In this document: positions 1 to 9,202 of the stretch, piece by piece
Layout of the letters: each line of letters opens with the position of its first letter
Position numbering within the stretch: position 1 is the stretch's first letter
Source of the DNA: Ramlibacter alkalitolerans
GTDB taxonomy: Bacteria > Pseudomonadota > Gammaproteobacteria > Burkholderiales > Burkholderiaceae_C
DNA length: 64,000 nucleotides
Direction of reading: 5' to 3'
Assembly (NCBI RefSeq): GCF_016722765.1
Contig: NZ_JAEQND010000003.1
Location: forward strand, 124,001 to 188,000
Notes under the pieces: model-generated
Told to the model about the DNA's origin: nothing
What the model saw: only the letters and a program-made list of their open reading frames with translations
The model's database searches: none
Translations under genes and position numbers: made by a program

Positions 1-672
1 CACGGTGTAGCGATTGCTGTCGTACACCGCGCCCTCGCGCGTCGGCTCGCCCAGGCTCAAGATCTCGTCGCCGGTGGAGAAGTAGGCCACGCGCAGGCGC
101 CGGAACACTTCGACTTCGGCGATGCCGAGGCTCGCGACGAGCCCGCAGGCGGCCGGGCCGATGCGGTCGCCGGCGGCCAGCGCCGGCCGGCCCTGCATCA
201 GGTCCTCGCCCTTGCAGCGCCGGTTGTCGCCCGGCTGCAGCAGGCCCGCCGGCACCTCGATGCGGCCGTCGGCGAGCGTCTTCGTGAACTCCTGCGGCAC
301 GACGGTGTCGAGTCCCGCCGGCATGATCGCGCCGGTCATGATCTTGACGCACTCGCCGGGGCCGGCCTGGCCCTGCCACGCCTTGCCGGCCAGCGCAGTG
401 CCCACGACCTGCAGCTGCAGCGCCCCGGCGCCGAGCTGGCTGCCCGCGAAGGCGAAGCCATCCATCGCGGAGTTGTCGTGCGGCGGCACGCTGATCGGCG
501 AGACGAGGTCGCGCGCCAGCACGCGCCCGAGCGCATCGAACACGCCGACCTTGGCCGTTTGCGCCACCGGCGCGACCAGGTGGGCGAGGAATTCCCCGAC
601 CGCTTCCGCGCTCAGCGCCCGCGGGTCGTAGCCTTGCAGCTGCGCCGCGATCTGCTCGATCGACAGGGTCAC
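1..672 (-). CDS. moeA: molybdopterin molybdenumtransferase MoeA, 3' end cut off
   Basis: Inserts molybdate into adenylylated molybdopterin, the last step of molybdenum cofactor synthesis in the cytoplasm. The start is a GTG at 672 overlapping the mobA stop as GTGA. The N-terminal part reads through the family's [12 protein letters not shown] signature, then [17 protein letters not shown] and the STGDE stretch of the MPT-binding domain. About 224 codons are visible and the gene leaves the window, so the C-terminus cannot be judged. It is the last visible member of a moaA-mobA-moeA operon. Family assignment is secure. Confidence 0.93.
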   Translation of the reverse strand, partial: MTLSIEQIAAQLQGYDPRALSAEAVGEFLAHLVAPVAQTAKVGVFDALGRVLARDLVSPISVPPHDNSAMDGFAFAGSQLGAGALQLQVVGTALAGKAWQGQAGPGECVKIMTGAIMPAGLDTVVPQEFTKTLADGRIEVPAGLLQPGDNRRCKGEDLMQGRPALAAGDRIGPAACGLVASLGIAEVEVFRRLRVAYFSTGDEILSLGEPTREGAVYDSNRYTV

Positions 673-1286
673 GGGGACTGCTCGAGCCGGTGCAGCTCGG
701 TCAAGGTGTTCGCGTTGAAGAAGGCCGAGGGGTCGTCCCCCGCGCGGTCGAAGGGCACGACGATCGTCCTGTGCTGGCCGGTCCAGGCGTCGATCTTGCG
801 ACCGCCGCCCTGCGTGAACTGCACCAGGTCTTCCATCAGCTCCACCCGCAGCAGCGAGAACACCGGCTGCGTGCGCACGGCGGCGCCGTCCTCCTCGCGC
901 GCTGCCGCCATGGCGATGTCGGCGTCCTCGCGGTCCAGCGCTTCGGCCAGGCGCGCGACGAGGTCCTGCGGGAACAGGGGCGTGTCGCAGGGCACCGTCA
1001 CGAGCCAGGAGGTCTCGCAGCGCTCCAGGCCGGTGAGAAAGCCCGCCAGGGGGCCGGCGTAGTCGCCGATACCGTCCGGCCAGACCGGCACGCCGAAGGA
1101 TTCGTACGCGGAGAGGTTGCGGTTGGCGTTGATCATGATCCCGCCCACCTGGGGCGCCAGGCGCAGCATGGTGTGCAGCGCGAGCGGCATGCCCCGGAAG
1201 GTCTGCAGGCCCTTGTCGACGCCGCCCATCCGCGAGCCGCGGCCCCCGGCGAGGATCAGGCCGGTGATGTCGTTCTTGTCGATCAT
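669..1286 (-). CDS. mobA: molybdenum cofactor guanylyltransferase MobA
   Basis: Transfers GMP from GTP to Mo-molybdopterin to give the bis-MGD type cofactor. The 205-residue protein begins [22 protein letters not shown], with the LILAGGxGxRMGGxDKGL nucleotide-binding loop at residues 8-25. This is the usual length for MobA. An in-frame upstream extension to 1523 is rejected because the ATG at 1286 sits directly before the conserved loop. It follows moaA after 44 nt and overlaps moeA by 4 nt, so the three are probably co-transcribed. Confidence 0.93.
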   Translation of the reverse strand: MIDKNDITGLILAGGRGSRMGGVDKGLQTFRGMPLALHTMLRLAPQVGGIMINANRNLSAYESFGVPVWPDGIGDYAGPLAGFLTGLERCETSWLVTVPCDTPLFPQDLVARLAEALDREDADIAMAAAREEDGAAVRTQPVFSLLRVELMEDLVQFTQGGGRKIDAWTGQHRTIVVPFDRAGDDPSAFFNANTLTELHRLEQSP

Positions 1287-1330
1287 GGCGGCGATGTTAC
1301 TCGCCGGCTGCACGGGCGAGTCCGGGGCGG

Positions 1331-2446
1331 TCAGCCGCCGATGTAGCTCATTTCGACCCGCCGCCCGCCGCTGCCGGTATCGGCGGCCATGGTGCCGCGC
1401 AGTTCGGAGTAGTGGTCGTCGCGGCCCTGCCAGATGTGGCCGATCGCGGAGGCGAGTTCCTCGTCCGTCGCGCCGCCGCGCAGCAGGGAGCGCAGGTCGT
1501 AGCCGTTGCCGGCGAACAGGCACAGGTACACCTTGCCCTCGGTGGACAGGCGCGCGCGGTTGCAGTCGCCGCAGAAGGCCTGCGTCACGCTGCTGATGAA
1601 GCCGACCTCGCCGGCGCCGTCGGCGTAGCCCCAGCGCTCGGCCGTCTCGCCGGGGGCACTGGCCTCGAGCTGCGCGAGCGGGAACTCCGCCGCGAGCCGG
1701 GCGCGGACCTCGGCCGAAGGCATCACTTCGTCCATGCGCCAGCCGTTGGTGGCGCCGACGTCCATGTATTCGATGAAGCGCAGCACGATGCCGGTGCCGC
1801 GGAAGTGGCGCGCCATCGGCAGGATCTCGTGCTCGTTGGTGCCACGCTTGACGACCATGTTCACCTTGATCGGCCCGAGGCCGGCCTCGCGGGCGGCGGC
1901 AATGCCTTCCAGCACCTCGGCGACGGGGAAGTCGACGTCGTTCATGCGGCGGAACACCGCATCGTCCAGGCCATCGAGGCTCACCGTCACGCGCTGCAGG
2001 CCGGCTTCCTTGAGGGAGCGGGCCTTGCGCGCCAGCAGCGAGCCGTTGGTGGTCAGCGTCAGTTCGGGCGGCGTGCCTTCCACCGTGCGCAGGCCGGCGA
2101 GTTGCGAGACCAGGATCTCGATGTTCTTGCGCAGCAGCGGCTCGCCGCCGGTGAGGCGGATCTTGCGCACGCCGTGGGCGAGGAACTGGCGGGCGACGCG
2201 CGTGATCTCCTCGAAGCTCAGCAGGGAGGCATGCGGCAGGTACTGGTAGTTCTTGTCGAACACCTCCTTGGGCATGCAGTAGCTGCAGCGGAAGTTGCAG
2301 CGGTCGGTGACGCTGATGCGCAGGTCCCGCAGGGGCCGCCCGCGCGCATCGGCCACCAGCCCGGTGGCAGGAACCGGGCGCGCCGGCAGTACCGCACGCA
2401 GCGCCACCAGGCGCTGATCGACCAGCGGGATCACGCGTTCAGCCAT
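1331..2446 (-). CDS. moaA: GTP 3',8-cyclase MoaA (radical SAM)
   Basis: Catalyses the first step of molybdopterin synthesis, the SAM-dependent cyclisation of GTP. The protein is 371 aa. The N-terminal radical SAM motif CNFRCSYC (CxxxCxxC) is visible about 50 residues in, the second cluster ligands appear as [11 protein letters not shown], and the chain ends in the diagnostic Gly-Gly (SYIGG). The start at 2446 gives [11 protein letters not shown]; the long upstream extension in this frame is antisense to the next gene. It heads the moaA-mobA-moeA operon and is divergent from the gene at 2693 across 246 nt that must hold both promoters. Confidence 0.96.
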   Translation of the reverse strand: MAERVIPLVDQRLVALRAVLPARPVPATGLVADARGRPLRDLRISVTDRCNFRCSYCMPKEVFDKNYQYLPHASLLSFEEITRVARQFLAHGVRKIRLTGGEPLLRKNIEILVSQLAGLRTVEGTPPELTLTTNGSLLARKARSLKEAGLQRVTVSLDGLDDAVFRRMNDVDFPVAEVLEGIAAAREAGLGPIKVNMVVKRGTNEHEILPMARHFRGTGIVLRFIEYMDVGATNGWRMDEVMPSAEVRARLAAEFPLAQLEASAPGETAERWGYADGAGEVGFISSVTQAFCGDCNRARLSTEGKVYLCLFAGNGYDLRSLLRGGATDEELASAIGHIWQGRDDHYSELRGTMAADTGSGGRRVEMSYIGG

Positions 2447-2692
2447 GCCCCCATTGTGAGGCTGGGCGCATACCCGACGAACTCCCCGGTTTCCCTCACT
2501 GCGCGCCTGCGCGAAAACCCTTGTGACCGAAACGGCACGGGCGTGTGAAAACTGGCCGAGGCTGGGCAGTTTTGCGCCGGACGGCCGATGGGCACTGGAC
2601 CCCGCGCGCGCGCTGCATACAGTCGCACCTGTCGTAGTTTTCCGGTGCGGGTTTTCTCGGGTTCCCGCCCGCATCAGAGGCAGGAGTACCAC

Positions 2693-3403
2693 ATGCCCCA
2701 TTGGCTGACCCGCATCACCCGACCGCTCCTCGCAGCGACACTGCTGCTGGCCGGCGCCGCCTGGGCCGACGACGCGTCCAAGCACCTGGCACCCGGTTTT
2801 TCCACCCGCGCCGCGGGCTCGAAGCTCGTGGTCGTGCCCGCCGACATGGAGCTGTACTCGATCAGCGCCGGCGGCGTGATCGAGCCCCGCGCCGACTGGA
2901 CCGAGGCCGCCCAGAAGAACTTCGTGCAGGCACTGGACGGCCAGGGCAAGCTGCTCGGCCCCGAGGTGTCCCGCCTCGACCTCCCCGCGGCGGACGAGAT
3001 GGCCGAGATCCTCAGCCTGGAGCGCGCGGTGGCCAGTGCCATCGCCATGCACCACCGCAACGGCGACATGAAGCTTCAGACCAAGGGCGGCCAGCTGGAC
3101 TGGTCGCTCGGCGACGCCGTGAAGCCCCTGAAGGAGCGCACCGGCGCCGACTACGCCCTGTTCACCTGGGTGCGCGACACCTACGCCAGCGGCGAACGCA
3201 AGGCGGCCATGATGGCGCTGGCCCTGATCGGGGCGATCAGCCTCGGCGGCGAGCAGGTCGGCCACGCCTCGCTGGTCGACCTGAACACGGGCCGCGTCGT
3301 GTGGTTCAACGAGATCGACCGCTGGAGCGGCGACCTGCGCGAGCCGGCTCCGGCCCGCGAGACGGTCGAGTCGCTGCTGAAAGACTTTCCGGTGCTGAAA
3401 TGA
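2693..3403 (+). CDS. secreted protein of unknown function
   Basis: A 236-residue protein with a clear Sec signal peptide (basic [10 protein letters not shown], a hydrophobic stretch, then AWADD with a probable cut after residue 23-24), so it is periplasmic. I do not recognise a named domain. The mature part is mixed alpha/beta with a hydrophobic patch rich in Gly, Ala and Met near residues 165-185. Its stop overlaps the start of the M48 protease gene as ATGA, and a lipoprotein follows, so the three are translationally coupled. A role in envelope protein quality control is inferred from that neighbour only. Confidence 0.8.
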   Translation: MPHWLTRITRPLLAATLLLAGAAWADDASKHLAPGFSTRAAGSKLVVVPADMELYSISAGGVIEPRADWTEAAQKNFVQALDGQGKLLGPEVSRLDLPAADEMAEILSLERAVASAIAMHHRNGDMKLQTKGGQLDWSLGDAVKPLKERTGADYALFTWVRDTYASGERKAAMMALALIGAISLGGEQVGHASLVDLNTGRVVWFNEIDRWSGDLREPAPARETVESLLKDFPVLK

Positions 3404-4569
3404 ACGATCGCCGCGCCTTCCTCCGTTCCGCCTGCCGCCACTGCGTCGGCCTGTCTGCGCTGGGCGGACTGTCCGCCATCGCGCAGGACCTCTCCAGCAT
3501 CCGGGTGCCGCAGCGCTTCGGCCGCCCGGCGGCCGACACCGACGAAGGGGGCCTGTGGGGCCTCATGGACCGCGAGGAGCAGCGCATCCGGCGCAGCCCG
3601 CTCACGATCCACGACAAGGCCTTCCGCGATTACCTGCAGGACCTGGTGTGCAAGCTGGCCGGCGACTTCTGCCCGGACGTGCGCGTGTACCCGGTGCGCA
3701 TCCCGCACTTCAACGCCTGGATGGCGCCCAACGGCATGATGGTCGTGTGGAGCGGCCTCATGCTGCGCGCCGAGAACGAGGCGCAGCTCGCCGCCGTGCT
3801 GGGACACGAGCTGGGCCACTACATGGAGCGCCACACCGTCGAACAGCTGCGCGCCCAGAAGGAGCACGCGGTGCTCAGCACGATCGTCGGCCTGGTGGGC
3901 GGCGTCGGCACCTTCGTCGGGCAGATCGGCCTGGCGGCGAGCCTGCTGGCCTTCTCGCGCGAGCACGAAGGGCGCGCCGACCGCATCGGCGTGCGCCTGA
4001 TGAAGCACGTGGGCTACGACGGCCGCGAAGCCGCCAACGTCTGGGACAACCTGCTGCAGGAAATGAAGGTCACCGGCGGCAAGGACGCCGGCAAGAGCGG
4101 CGACATCTTCGACACCCACCCGACCAGCGCCGGCCGCCGCGACGAACTGCTGGAGCTGGCCGGCGCCGGCGGCGGCGACAAGGGCGAGGCACGCTACCGC
4201 AAGGCGATCGCGCCGCTGCGCCTGGGCTGGCTGCAGGACGAGGTCAAGCGCGGCCAGTACGAGGAAAGCCTGATCCTGTTCGACCGCATGGTGGCCCGCG
4301 ATGCCAAGGACGCCGAGGCGCTGTACGCGCGCGGCGAGGTCTACCGCCTGCGCGAGGAGGGCGGCGACGCCGAGCGTGCGCTGGCCGACCTGGACCGCGC
4401 GAGCCGGCTCGCCACCGCGCCGGCCGAGGCCTTCCGTTCGCTGGGCCTGCTGCACAAGCAGCGCAACGATCCCGTGGCCGCGGCCAAGGCCTTCCAGAGC
4501 TACCTCGCGATGGCGCCGCAGGCCGGCGATGCGGCGATGGTGCGCTCCTACCTCACGGAGTTGAAGTGA
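3400..4569 (+). CDS. M48 family metalloprotease with C-terminal TPR region
   Basis: A 389-residue zinc protease. The N-terminus [10 protein letters not shown] has a twin-arginine-like motif followed by a hydrophobic stretch, suggesting export, probably by Tat. The zinc site is HELGH at about residues 130-134, and the downstream glutamate lies in [12 protein letters not shown], the M48 third-ligand context. After about residue 270 the sequence becomes helical repeats ([28 protein letters not shown]) like tetratricopeptides, the BepA-like architecture. BepA-type proteins degrade or assemble outer-membrane proteins, and a similar role is inferred here. It overlaps both neighbours in one operon. 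Confidence 0.88.
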   Translation: MNDRRAFLRSACRHCVGLSALGGLSAIAQDLSSIRVPQRFGRPAADTDEGGLWGLMDREEQRIRRSPLTIHDKAFRDYLQDLVCKLAGDFCPDVRVYPVRIPHFNAWMAPNGMMVVWSGLMLRAENEAQLAAVLGHELGHYMERHTVEQLRAQKEHAVLSTIVGLVGGVGTFVGQIGLAASLLAFSREHEGRADRIGVRLMKHVGYDGREAANVWDNLLQEMKVTGGKDAGKSGDIFDTHPTSAGRRDELLELAGAGGGDKGEARYRKAIAPLRLGWLQDEVKRGQYEESLILFDRMVARDAKDAEALYARGEVYRLREEGGDAERALADLDRASRLATAPAEAFRSLGLLHKQRNDPVAAAKAFQSYLAMAPQAGDAAMVRSYLTELK

Positions 4570-5186
4570 TGAAGCTTCTGTCGGCCCTGCTGCTCGCCCT
4601 GCTGCTGGCGGCCTGCACCTCGATGACCAAGGTGGAGGGCGAGCAGGTCGTCAACGAACGCCTGGTCGTCACCGTGCCGGGCGCCTGGAACCGGGTGGTG
4701 GACCGCTCCGAGCAGCCGCCTTACGAGAGCTGGACGCAGGAAGGGATCCCGCTGGACCACCTGCGCCTGTGGGGCGCCGTGCGGCCCGGGCAGCCGCTGC
4801 TGACCAAATGGGCGACCTACTCGCGGGCGGTGGATGCCAAGGAGCCGCGCGTCCCCACCTTCCGCACCGGCCTCACGCCGGAAAAGCTGGTGAGCCTGTT
4901 CGAGGAGGTGTATGCCACGGCCGGCACGGTGAGCATCACCAAGATGGAACCGACGCTGTTCGCAGGCCATCAGGGCGTGCGCTTCGAGTTCTCGCTGGCG
5001 CGCCGCTCCGACGACCTGCAGCTGCGCGGCGTGGGCTGGGTCTCGGTGCGCCCGGACCCGCTGTGGGGCGAAGAGCTCTACGCCGCAACCTTCGTGGCGC
5101 CGCGGCTGTCGTTCTACGACCGGCTGCTGCCGAAGGCGGAGGAGGTCGTGAAGTCGGCACGGGTGCGGGCGGGCACGTCGTCCTGA
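4569..5186 (+). CDS. lipoprotein of unknown function
   Basis: A 205-residue protein beginning [19 protein letters not shown], with lipobox LAAC, so it should be lipidated at Cys16 and anchored to a membrane facing the periplasm. The rest is a soluble domain with no motif I can name. The start overlaps the M48 gene stop by one base (TGATG), indicating tight coupling and perhaps a role as partner of the protease. The gene ends 22 nt before the convergent DUF799 gene. Confidence 0.82.
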   Translation: MKLLSALLLALLLAACTSMTKVEGEQVVNERLVVTVPGAWNRVVDRSEQPPYESWTQEGIPLDHLRLWGAVRPGQPLLTKWATYSRAVDAKEPRVPTFRTGLTPEKLVSLFEEVYATAGTVSITKMEPTLFAGHQGVRFEFSLARRSDDLQLRGVGWVSVRPDPLWGEELYAATFVAPRLSFYDRLLPKAEEVVKSARVRAGTSS

Positions 5187-5207
5187 TGCCAGGTCTTCGG
5201 CCTCCTG

Positions 5208-5840
5208 CTACTGAGCCGTCTTGCGATAGGGCCCGTTCGGAATCGCGTTCGGGCTGAGCAGAAAGACTTCCTGATTGGCCCGCTTTGTCAGGGGCATGTA
5301 GTTCGGCGCCGCCCGGGTGATCGCAGCACTCACCACTGCGCTGACAAGGGCGACCATCGGGCTGCCACCGGAATTGTTGTTCTGCGGCGAGTACTGGAGC
5401 TTCTTCTTTTCATTCCACAGCTCCGTGCCGTCCTTCGCCACCATCCGGTAGTCGAAGTCGACGGTGACGACGGTCGTCAGCAGCGCGAACTGCGCGTCCC
5501 AGCGGTTGATCGTCACATAGAGGACTGCGTCAGCACCGAAGAGCTTCGCGAGCACGGGCGTCGGTTCTTGGTGAATCCGCTCTCCCTCGTAATAGCCTTC
5601 CTGTTCCAGCACGAACTTGGTCGTATTCACAGGGAACACATAGAAGCCCTTTTCGGCCACCGGCACCGGCAGCGCGGCGAGAACGTAATTCGGAGCATCG
5701 ACGTCGAGCGACTTGTTGATCGTCGGCACGACGAGCACGGAGCGCGGCGCGGCTGCGATGAAGGCGGACATGTCCTTCTTGACCGGAGCCGCGCAGCCCA
5801 CCAGGAGCAGGCAGAAGGCAAGGATGGCTGCAGATTTCAT
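5208..5840 (-). CDS. DUF799 / GNA1162-type lipoprotein
   Basis: A 210-residue lipoprotein (MKSAAILAFCLLLVGCAAP, lipobox LVGC). The body matches the DUF799 family typified by the neisserial GNA1162 antigen: PRSVLVVPTINKSLDV, then FGADAVLYVTINRWD and FDYRMVAKDGTELW. The family fold resembles periplasmic assembly proteins and the molecular role is not established. It is the last gene of a four-gene set (CsgG-like, PEGA-like, DUF4810, DUF799), overlapping DUF4810 as ATGA. The CsgG/DUF4810/DUF799 trio is a known conserved neighbourhood. Family call firm, function open. Confidence 0.9.
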   Translation of the reverse strand: MKSAAILAFCLLLVGCAAPVKKDMSAFIAAAPRSVLVVPTINKSLDVDAPNYVLAALPVPVAEKGFYVFPVNTTKFVLEQEGYYEGERIHQEPTPVLAKLFGADAVLYVTINRWDAQFALLTTVVTVDFDYRMVAKDGTELWNEKKKLQYSPQNNNSGGSPMVALVSAVVSAAITRAAPNYMPLTKRANQEVFLLSPNAIPNGPYRKTAQ

Positions 5841-6196
5841 TTCTTCTCTGCCTCGGTCGCGGCCGTACGCTGTATGTTGTTGATGAGGGCGGTCATGAGC
5901 TGGCTGCTTTCAGGCCAGGCCTTCTGCTCCTTCGCGTAGAACTCCGCGGCGCGTGACTTCGCTCCGGCCTGGAAGTAGAGCGTGCCCAGTTCGGCATACA
6001 GCCCTGGAGCTACCTTCTGGCCTGCACTTTCCATGGCGGCGATGTGCGTCTCCAGCTTCGTTCGCAGGGCCTCGGCTTTGGTCGGATCCTTGTAGCTCGC
6101 GTAGAGTGCGTCGTCGTACCCGCCCCAGTTGTAGAGCCCGCGGGCCGCGCAACCCGAGAGAAGGGCGACGGCGGCCGCAATGACCAGATACTTCAT
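5837..6196 (-). CDS. DUF4810 domain lipoprotein
   Basis: A 119-residue lipoprotein beginning MKYLVIAAAVALLSGCAARG (lipobox LSGC). The mature part opens with GLYNWGGYDDALYASYKDP, the DUF4810 hallmark, followed by paired helices (GLYAELGTLYFQAGAKSRAAEFYAKE) that look like one TPR. It is coupled by overlaps to DUF799 downstream and to the small lipoprotein upstream. It probably forms an outer-membrane complex with the CsgG-like and DUF799 proteins; this is inferred from conserved gene order. Confidence 0.9.
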   Translation of the reverse strand: MKYLVIAAAVALLSGCAARGLYNWGGYDDALYASYKDPTKAEALRTKLETHIAAMESAGQKVAPGLYAELGTLYFQAGAKSRAAEFYAKEQKAWPESSQLMTALINNIQRTAATEAEKK

Positions 6197-6534
6197 CAGA
6201 ACTCCCTGTTGACCGTGAACGTGCGCTGAACGCCGTCGCCTACATAGAACTTTTCCTCCATGAGGGTGGCACCCATGAATGTCACCTTGAGCATGTGAGT
6301 TCCAGGCAGCAGGCGCAGGGCGGCGACCCCATCCATGTAATCGGCCGCCGTGCCCATGTGGATGCCGTCGATGAAGATATGCGCGGATCGGACCGATTCG
6401 TCGATCAGACGAAAGGAAATCTGCGGCCGCACATCCGGGATGCCCGCCTTTTCCGTCGGCATCTGCACGCAGCCAACCAGCTGAATACAGGCGATGAGTG
6501 CGGCGGCGAGCACGCCGGGCAGGTGTTTCCTCAT
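6196..6534 (-). CDS. small lipoprotein with PEGA-like fold
   Basis: A 112-residue lipoprotein: hydrophobic leader and lipobox QLVGC (Cys22), then one small beta-rich domain with AHIFIDGIHMG, LRLLPGTHMLKVTF and QRTFTVNREF. The pattern IDG..G...LPGTH.LKV resembles PEGA domains, which bind surface polymers in other proteins; this is my reading, not a search result. It sits between the CsgG-like and DUF4810 genes, overlapping the first by 4 nt and the second by 1 nt, and so appears to be a fourth component of that complex. Confidence 0.8.
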   Translation of the reverse strand: MRKHLPGVLAAALIACIQLVGCVQMPTEKAGIPDVRPQISFRLIDESVRSAHIFIDGIHMGTAADYMDGVAALRLLPGTHMLKVTFMGATLMEEKFYVGDGVQRTFTVNREF

Positions 6535-7520
6535 CGTGCACCTCCATGGCGAACCACCAACTGCTCGAGCTTGTAACCCGCCAGCGAGCCGGAGACGATG
6601 CTCGCGACGGATCCTTCGTCCAGTTCAGTATTGCCGAAGAGACCGTCGATTCGGAGATCGGCGACCCGTCGGCCGGGCAGGGTGACGACAGCGCCCGTCT
6701 GCGGCGACTTGACCTGTTCCCCCTGCGTGAAGACCTCGAACTGCATCCCCTCGCGGATGCCCTGTGTCTTGCCGCCTCCGAGGAACACCCGGTTCGGTTC
6801 CGCCTTCAGGATGTATGTTTGCCAGGGCTGCGACGCCAATGCGGTGGTGAGCCGACTGGTGGCATCGGCCACGGCCTGGCGGATGGCCGTGTCGTTGAGC
6901 GTACCGTCGTAGCCTGCCTGAGAGCCGAAGCCGAAAGTGGAAGCGGTTTCTGTCGAGGCTTCACCTGCGCCGGAAGTGGCGAACACGATCTGCGCCGTCT
7001 GCACGTCGACGAGGCGAAGATCCACTTTCGCAAACGCCACTTGCTTCTTGCTCGCGGAGACGAAGCCGGATTCGCCGACGGTCTTGCGCCCGAACTCCGT
7101 GAGCGACCCGATCACCAGCAGGTTCACACCGATCAGCGCTTGTGCGTCCCCCGTCAGTTGGGCCTCGTCGCGGAGCCTGCCGATGTCTGGCCGCTCGAAC
7201 ACGAGGTACGCACCGGATTCACTGAGCGCCTTGCTCAGGAGATCGGACACCTGTTTGCCCAGCGGGTCGCCATGCTGGTCGCGCAGGAGCGACCGACCGT
7301 AGTTGGTTTCGTTCGTGATGCGGCCCAAAGCGATCTTGCGCTTCAGGACGGGGGAAACAGGTGGCTGCGATGCGTAAGACTGCTGCGCCGCCCGTTGCAC
7401 CGCCAGCGCCGGCGCGGGCTCCTTGGGCGTGATCGGTGGCGTCTGCACGGCACAGCCCGTTGATGCAGCCGCAAGTGCCACGGCCACGAGCCGCCGCGAC
7501 GCTCGTCTGGATTTGATCAT
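6531..7520 (-). CDS. CsgG/HfaB family outer-membrane lipoprotein
   Basis: A 329-residue protein starting at 7520 behind GGAGGGG (alternative upstream codons are poor). Arg-rich signal with lipobox ASTGC (Cys23). The CsgG-type core follows: KRKIALGRITNETNYGRSLL, VSDLLSKALSESGAYLVFERPD, NLLVIGSLTEFGR and the beta-strands of a pore-forming barrel (GTLNDTAIRQAVADATSRL). CsgG relatives form nonameric secretion channels or adhesion anchors. It heads the four-lipoprotein operon and likely provides its pore or scaffold. No curli subunit gene is present in the window, so curli export is not supported. Confidence 0.9.
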   Translation of the reverse strand: MIKSRRASRRLVAVALAAASTGCAVQTPPITPKEPAPALAVQRAAQQSYASQPPVSPVLKRKIALGRITNETNYGRSLLRDQHGDPLGKQVSDLLSKALSESGAYLVFERPDIGRLRDEAQLTGDAQALIGVNLLVIGSLTEFGRKTVGESGFVSASKKQVAFAKVDLRLVDVQTAQIVFATSGAGEASTETASTFGFGSQAGYDGTLNDTAIRQAVADATSRLTTALASQPWQTYILKAEPNRVFLGGGKTQGIREGMQFEVFTQGEQVKSPQTGAVVTLPGRRVADLRIDGLFGNTELDEGSVASIVSGSLAGYKLEQLVVRHGGAR

Positions 7521-7658
7521 CGCCCCTCCAATTTCTCTATTGGAGGAATGCTGACACATCTACTTACGCTGGGGAAGGCAATTCCTAGTGATTGTGGCGA
7601 GGAAGGCCATACCGTTGGCGAAGGCCGACACTGCACTCCCGAAGCGTTCGTGCATGAA

Positions 7659-7682
7659 CAAAGCGGCCCGCGGGCCGCTTTG
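7659..7682 (-). terminator. perfect 24-nt palindrome, terminator for the aldehyde dehydrogenase gene
   Basis: CAAAGCGGCCCG and its exact complement CGGGCCGCTTTG are fused with no loop beyond the central bases, flanked by A and T. It lies 56 nt beyond the stop of the minus-strand aldehyde dehydrogenase gene and upstream of the CsgG-like operon promoter region. The rest of the 217-nt gap shows nothing else clear. Confidence 0.7.
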
Positions 7683-7737
7683 CCTTTCTGGGCCCCCGCC
7701 TTCGCGGCGGTGACGCGCAAGAGCGCGCTGACCCCCT

Positions 7738-9171
7738 TCACCCGTGCTTGATCGCCACCGTCTTCAGCGTCGTGAATCCCTGCAGCGCCTCGAAGCCCTT
7801 CTCGCGCCCGTACCCCGAGGACTTCACGCCGCCGAAGGGCAGCTCCACGCCGCCGCCGGCGCCGTAGTTGTTGATGAAGACCTGGCCGCTCCTCACCCGG
7901 CGCGCCATGCGCAGCTGGCGCGCGCCGTCACGCGTCCAGATGCCCGCCACCAGGCCGAAGTGCGTCGCGTTGGCGAGTTCCACCGCGTGGTCCTCGTCGC
8001 GAAAGCTCATGGCCGCCAGCACGGGGCCGAACACTTCCTCCTGCGCCAGCCGGTGCGTGACCGGCACGTCGCGCAGCAGCGTCGGTGCCTGGTAGAAGCC
8101 GGATTCGGGCGCTTCGTCCACGACGCTGCCCTGCGCCACGACCGGGATGCCGGCGTGCTGCGCGTCGGAGAGGAAGTCCCACACGCGCTGCTGCTGCGTC
8201 GCGCGGATCAGCGGACCGACGTCGAGGTCCATCGCCGCCGGGCCGACCCGCAGCTGCGTGAAGGCCTCGGCCAGGCGCTCCAGCAGCGGCTCGTAGAGGC
8301 CTTGTTCCACCAGCAGGCGCGAGCCGGCGGAGCAGGTCTGGCCCGCGTTCTGCACGATCGCGTTGATCACGACCGGCAGCGCCGCATCCAGGTCGGCATC
8401 GGCGAAGACGATCTGCGGGCTCTTGCCTCCCAGCTCCAGCGTCACGGGGCAGTGCCGCTCGGCCGCCGCCTGCTGGATGATCGTTCCCACGCTGGGACTG
8501 CCGGTGAAGCTGATGTGGTCGATGCCCGGATGGCGCGCCAGCGCGTCGCCCACCTCGTGGCCGTAGCCGGTCACGATGTTGATGGCGCCGGGCGGGAAGC
8601 CGACTTCGGCGGCCAGCTGCGCCACGCGGATCAGCGACAGGCAGGCGTCTTCGGACGGCTTGACCACGCAGCAGTTGCCCGCGGCGAGCGCGCCGCCGAC
8701 GCTGCGGCCGAAGATCTGCATCGGGTAGTTCCACGGAATCACGTGGCCCGTGACGCCGTGCGGCTCGCGCCACGTGAGCACGGTGTAGCCCTCCTGGTAG
8801 GGCAGGGTCTCGCCGTGCAGCTTGTCGCAGGCACCCGCGTAGAACTCGAAGTAGCGCGCCAGCGCCACCGCGTCGGCCCGGGCCTGCTTCGTCGGCTTGC
8901 CGCAATCGCGCTGCTCGATCGCCGCCAGTTCGTCGACGTGCTCGGAAACCTTGAGCGACAGGCGCATCATCAGGCGCCCGCGTTCGGCGGCGCTCAATTT
9001 CCGCCAGGGGCCTTCGAAGCACTGGCGCGCCGCATCGACGGCGGCGGCGATGTCTTCCGGCGTGCCGCGCTGGATCGTGTCGTAGGGCTGGCCGTCGGAG
9101 GGGTCGATGACCGGCAGGGTGCGCTCGGAAGACGCGCGCACCGGGGCATTGGCAATGAAATGGAACTGCAT
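7738..9171 (-). CDS. NAD(P)-dependent aldehyde dehydrogenase
   Basis: A 477-residue ALDH superfamily enzyme oxidising an aldehyde to a carboxylate. Visible motifs are the substrate-channel Asn in VIPWNYPM, the catalytic Glu in TLELGGKSPQ and the nucleophile Cys in QNAGQTCSAGSRL. The start chosen is ATG 9171 (MQFHFIANAPV); a TTG six codons upstream is less likely. The C-terminus has the usual PFGGVKSSGYGREKG. Substrate cannot be told from sequence; the closest overall feel is the betaine/gamma-aminobutyraldehyde group. It lies 31 nt after the metal-dependent hydrolase gene and is probably in the same TetR-controlled unit. Confidence 0.9.
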   Translation of the reverse strand: MQFHFIANAPVRASSERTLPVIDPSDGQPYDTIQRGTPEDIAAAVDAARQCFEGPWRKLSAAERGRLMMRLSLKVSEHVDELAAIEQRDCGKPTKQARADAVALARYFEFYAGACDKLHGETLPYQEGYTVLTWREPHGVTGHVIPWNYPMQIFGRSVGGALAAGNCCVVKPSEDACLSLIRVAQLAAEVGFPPGAINIVTGYGHEVGDALARHPGIDHISFTGSPSVGTIIQQAAAERHCPVTLELGGKSPQIVFADADLDAALPVVINAIVQNAGQTCSAGSRLLVEQGLYEPLLERLAEAFTQLRVGPAAMDLDVGPLIRATQQQRVWDFLSDAQHAGIPVVAQGSVVDEAPESGFYQAPTLLRDVPVTHRLAQEEVFGPVLAAMSFRDEDHAVELANATHFGLVAGIWTRDGARQLRMARRVRSGQVFINNYGAGGGVELPFGGVKSSGYGREKGFEALQGFTTLKTVAIKHG

Positions 9172-9202
9172 GGCGCGATTTTGCGCCAAGGCGTGATCGC
9201 CC

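Noticed and set aside
6531..7520. Curli secretion system
   Set aside because: The protein is CsgG-like, but no CsgA, CsgB, CsgE or CsgF homologue is present; the neighbours are DUF4810 and DUF799 instead.
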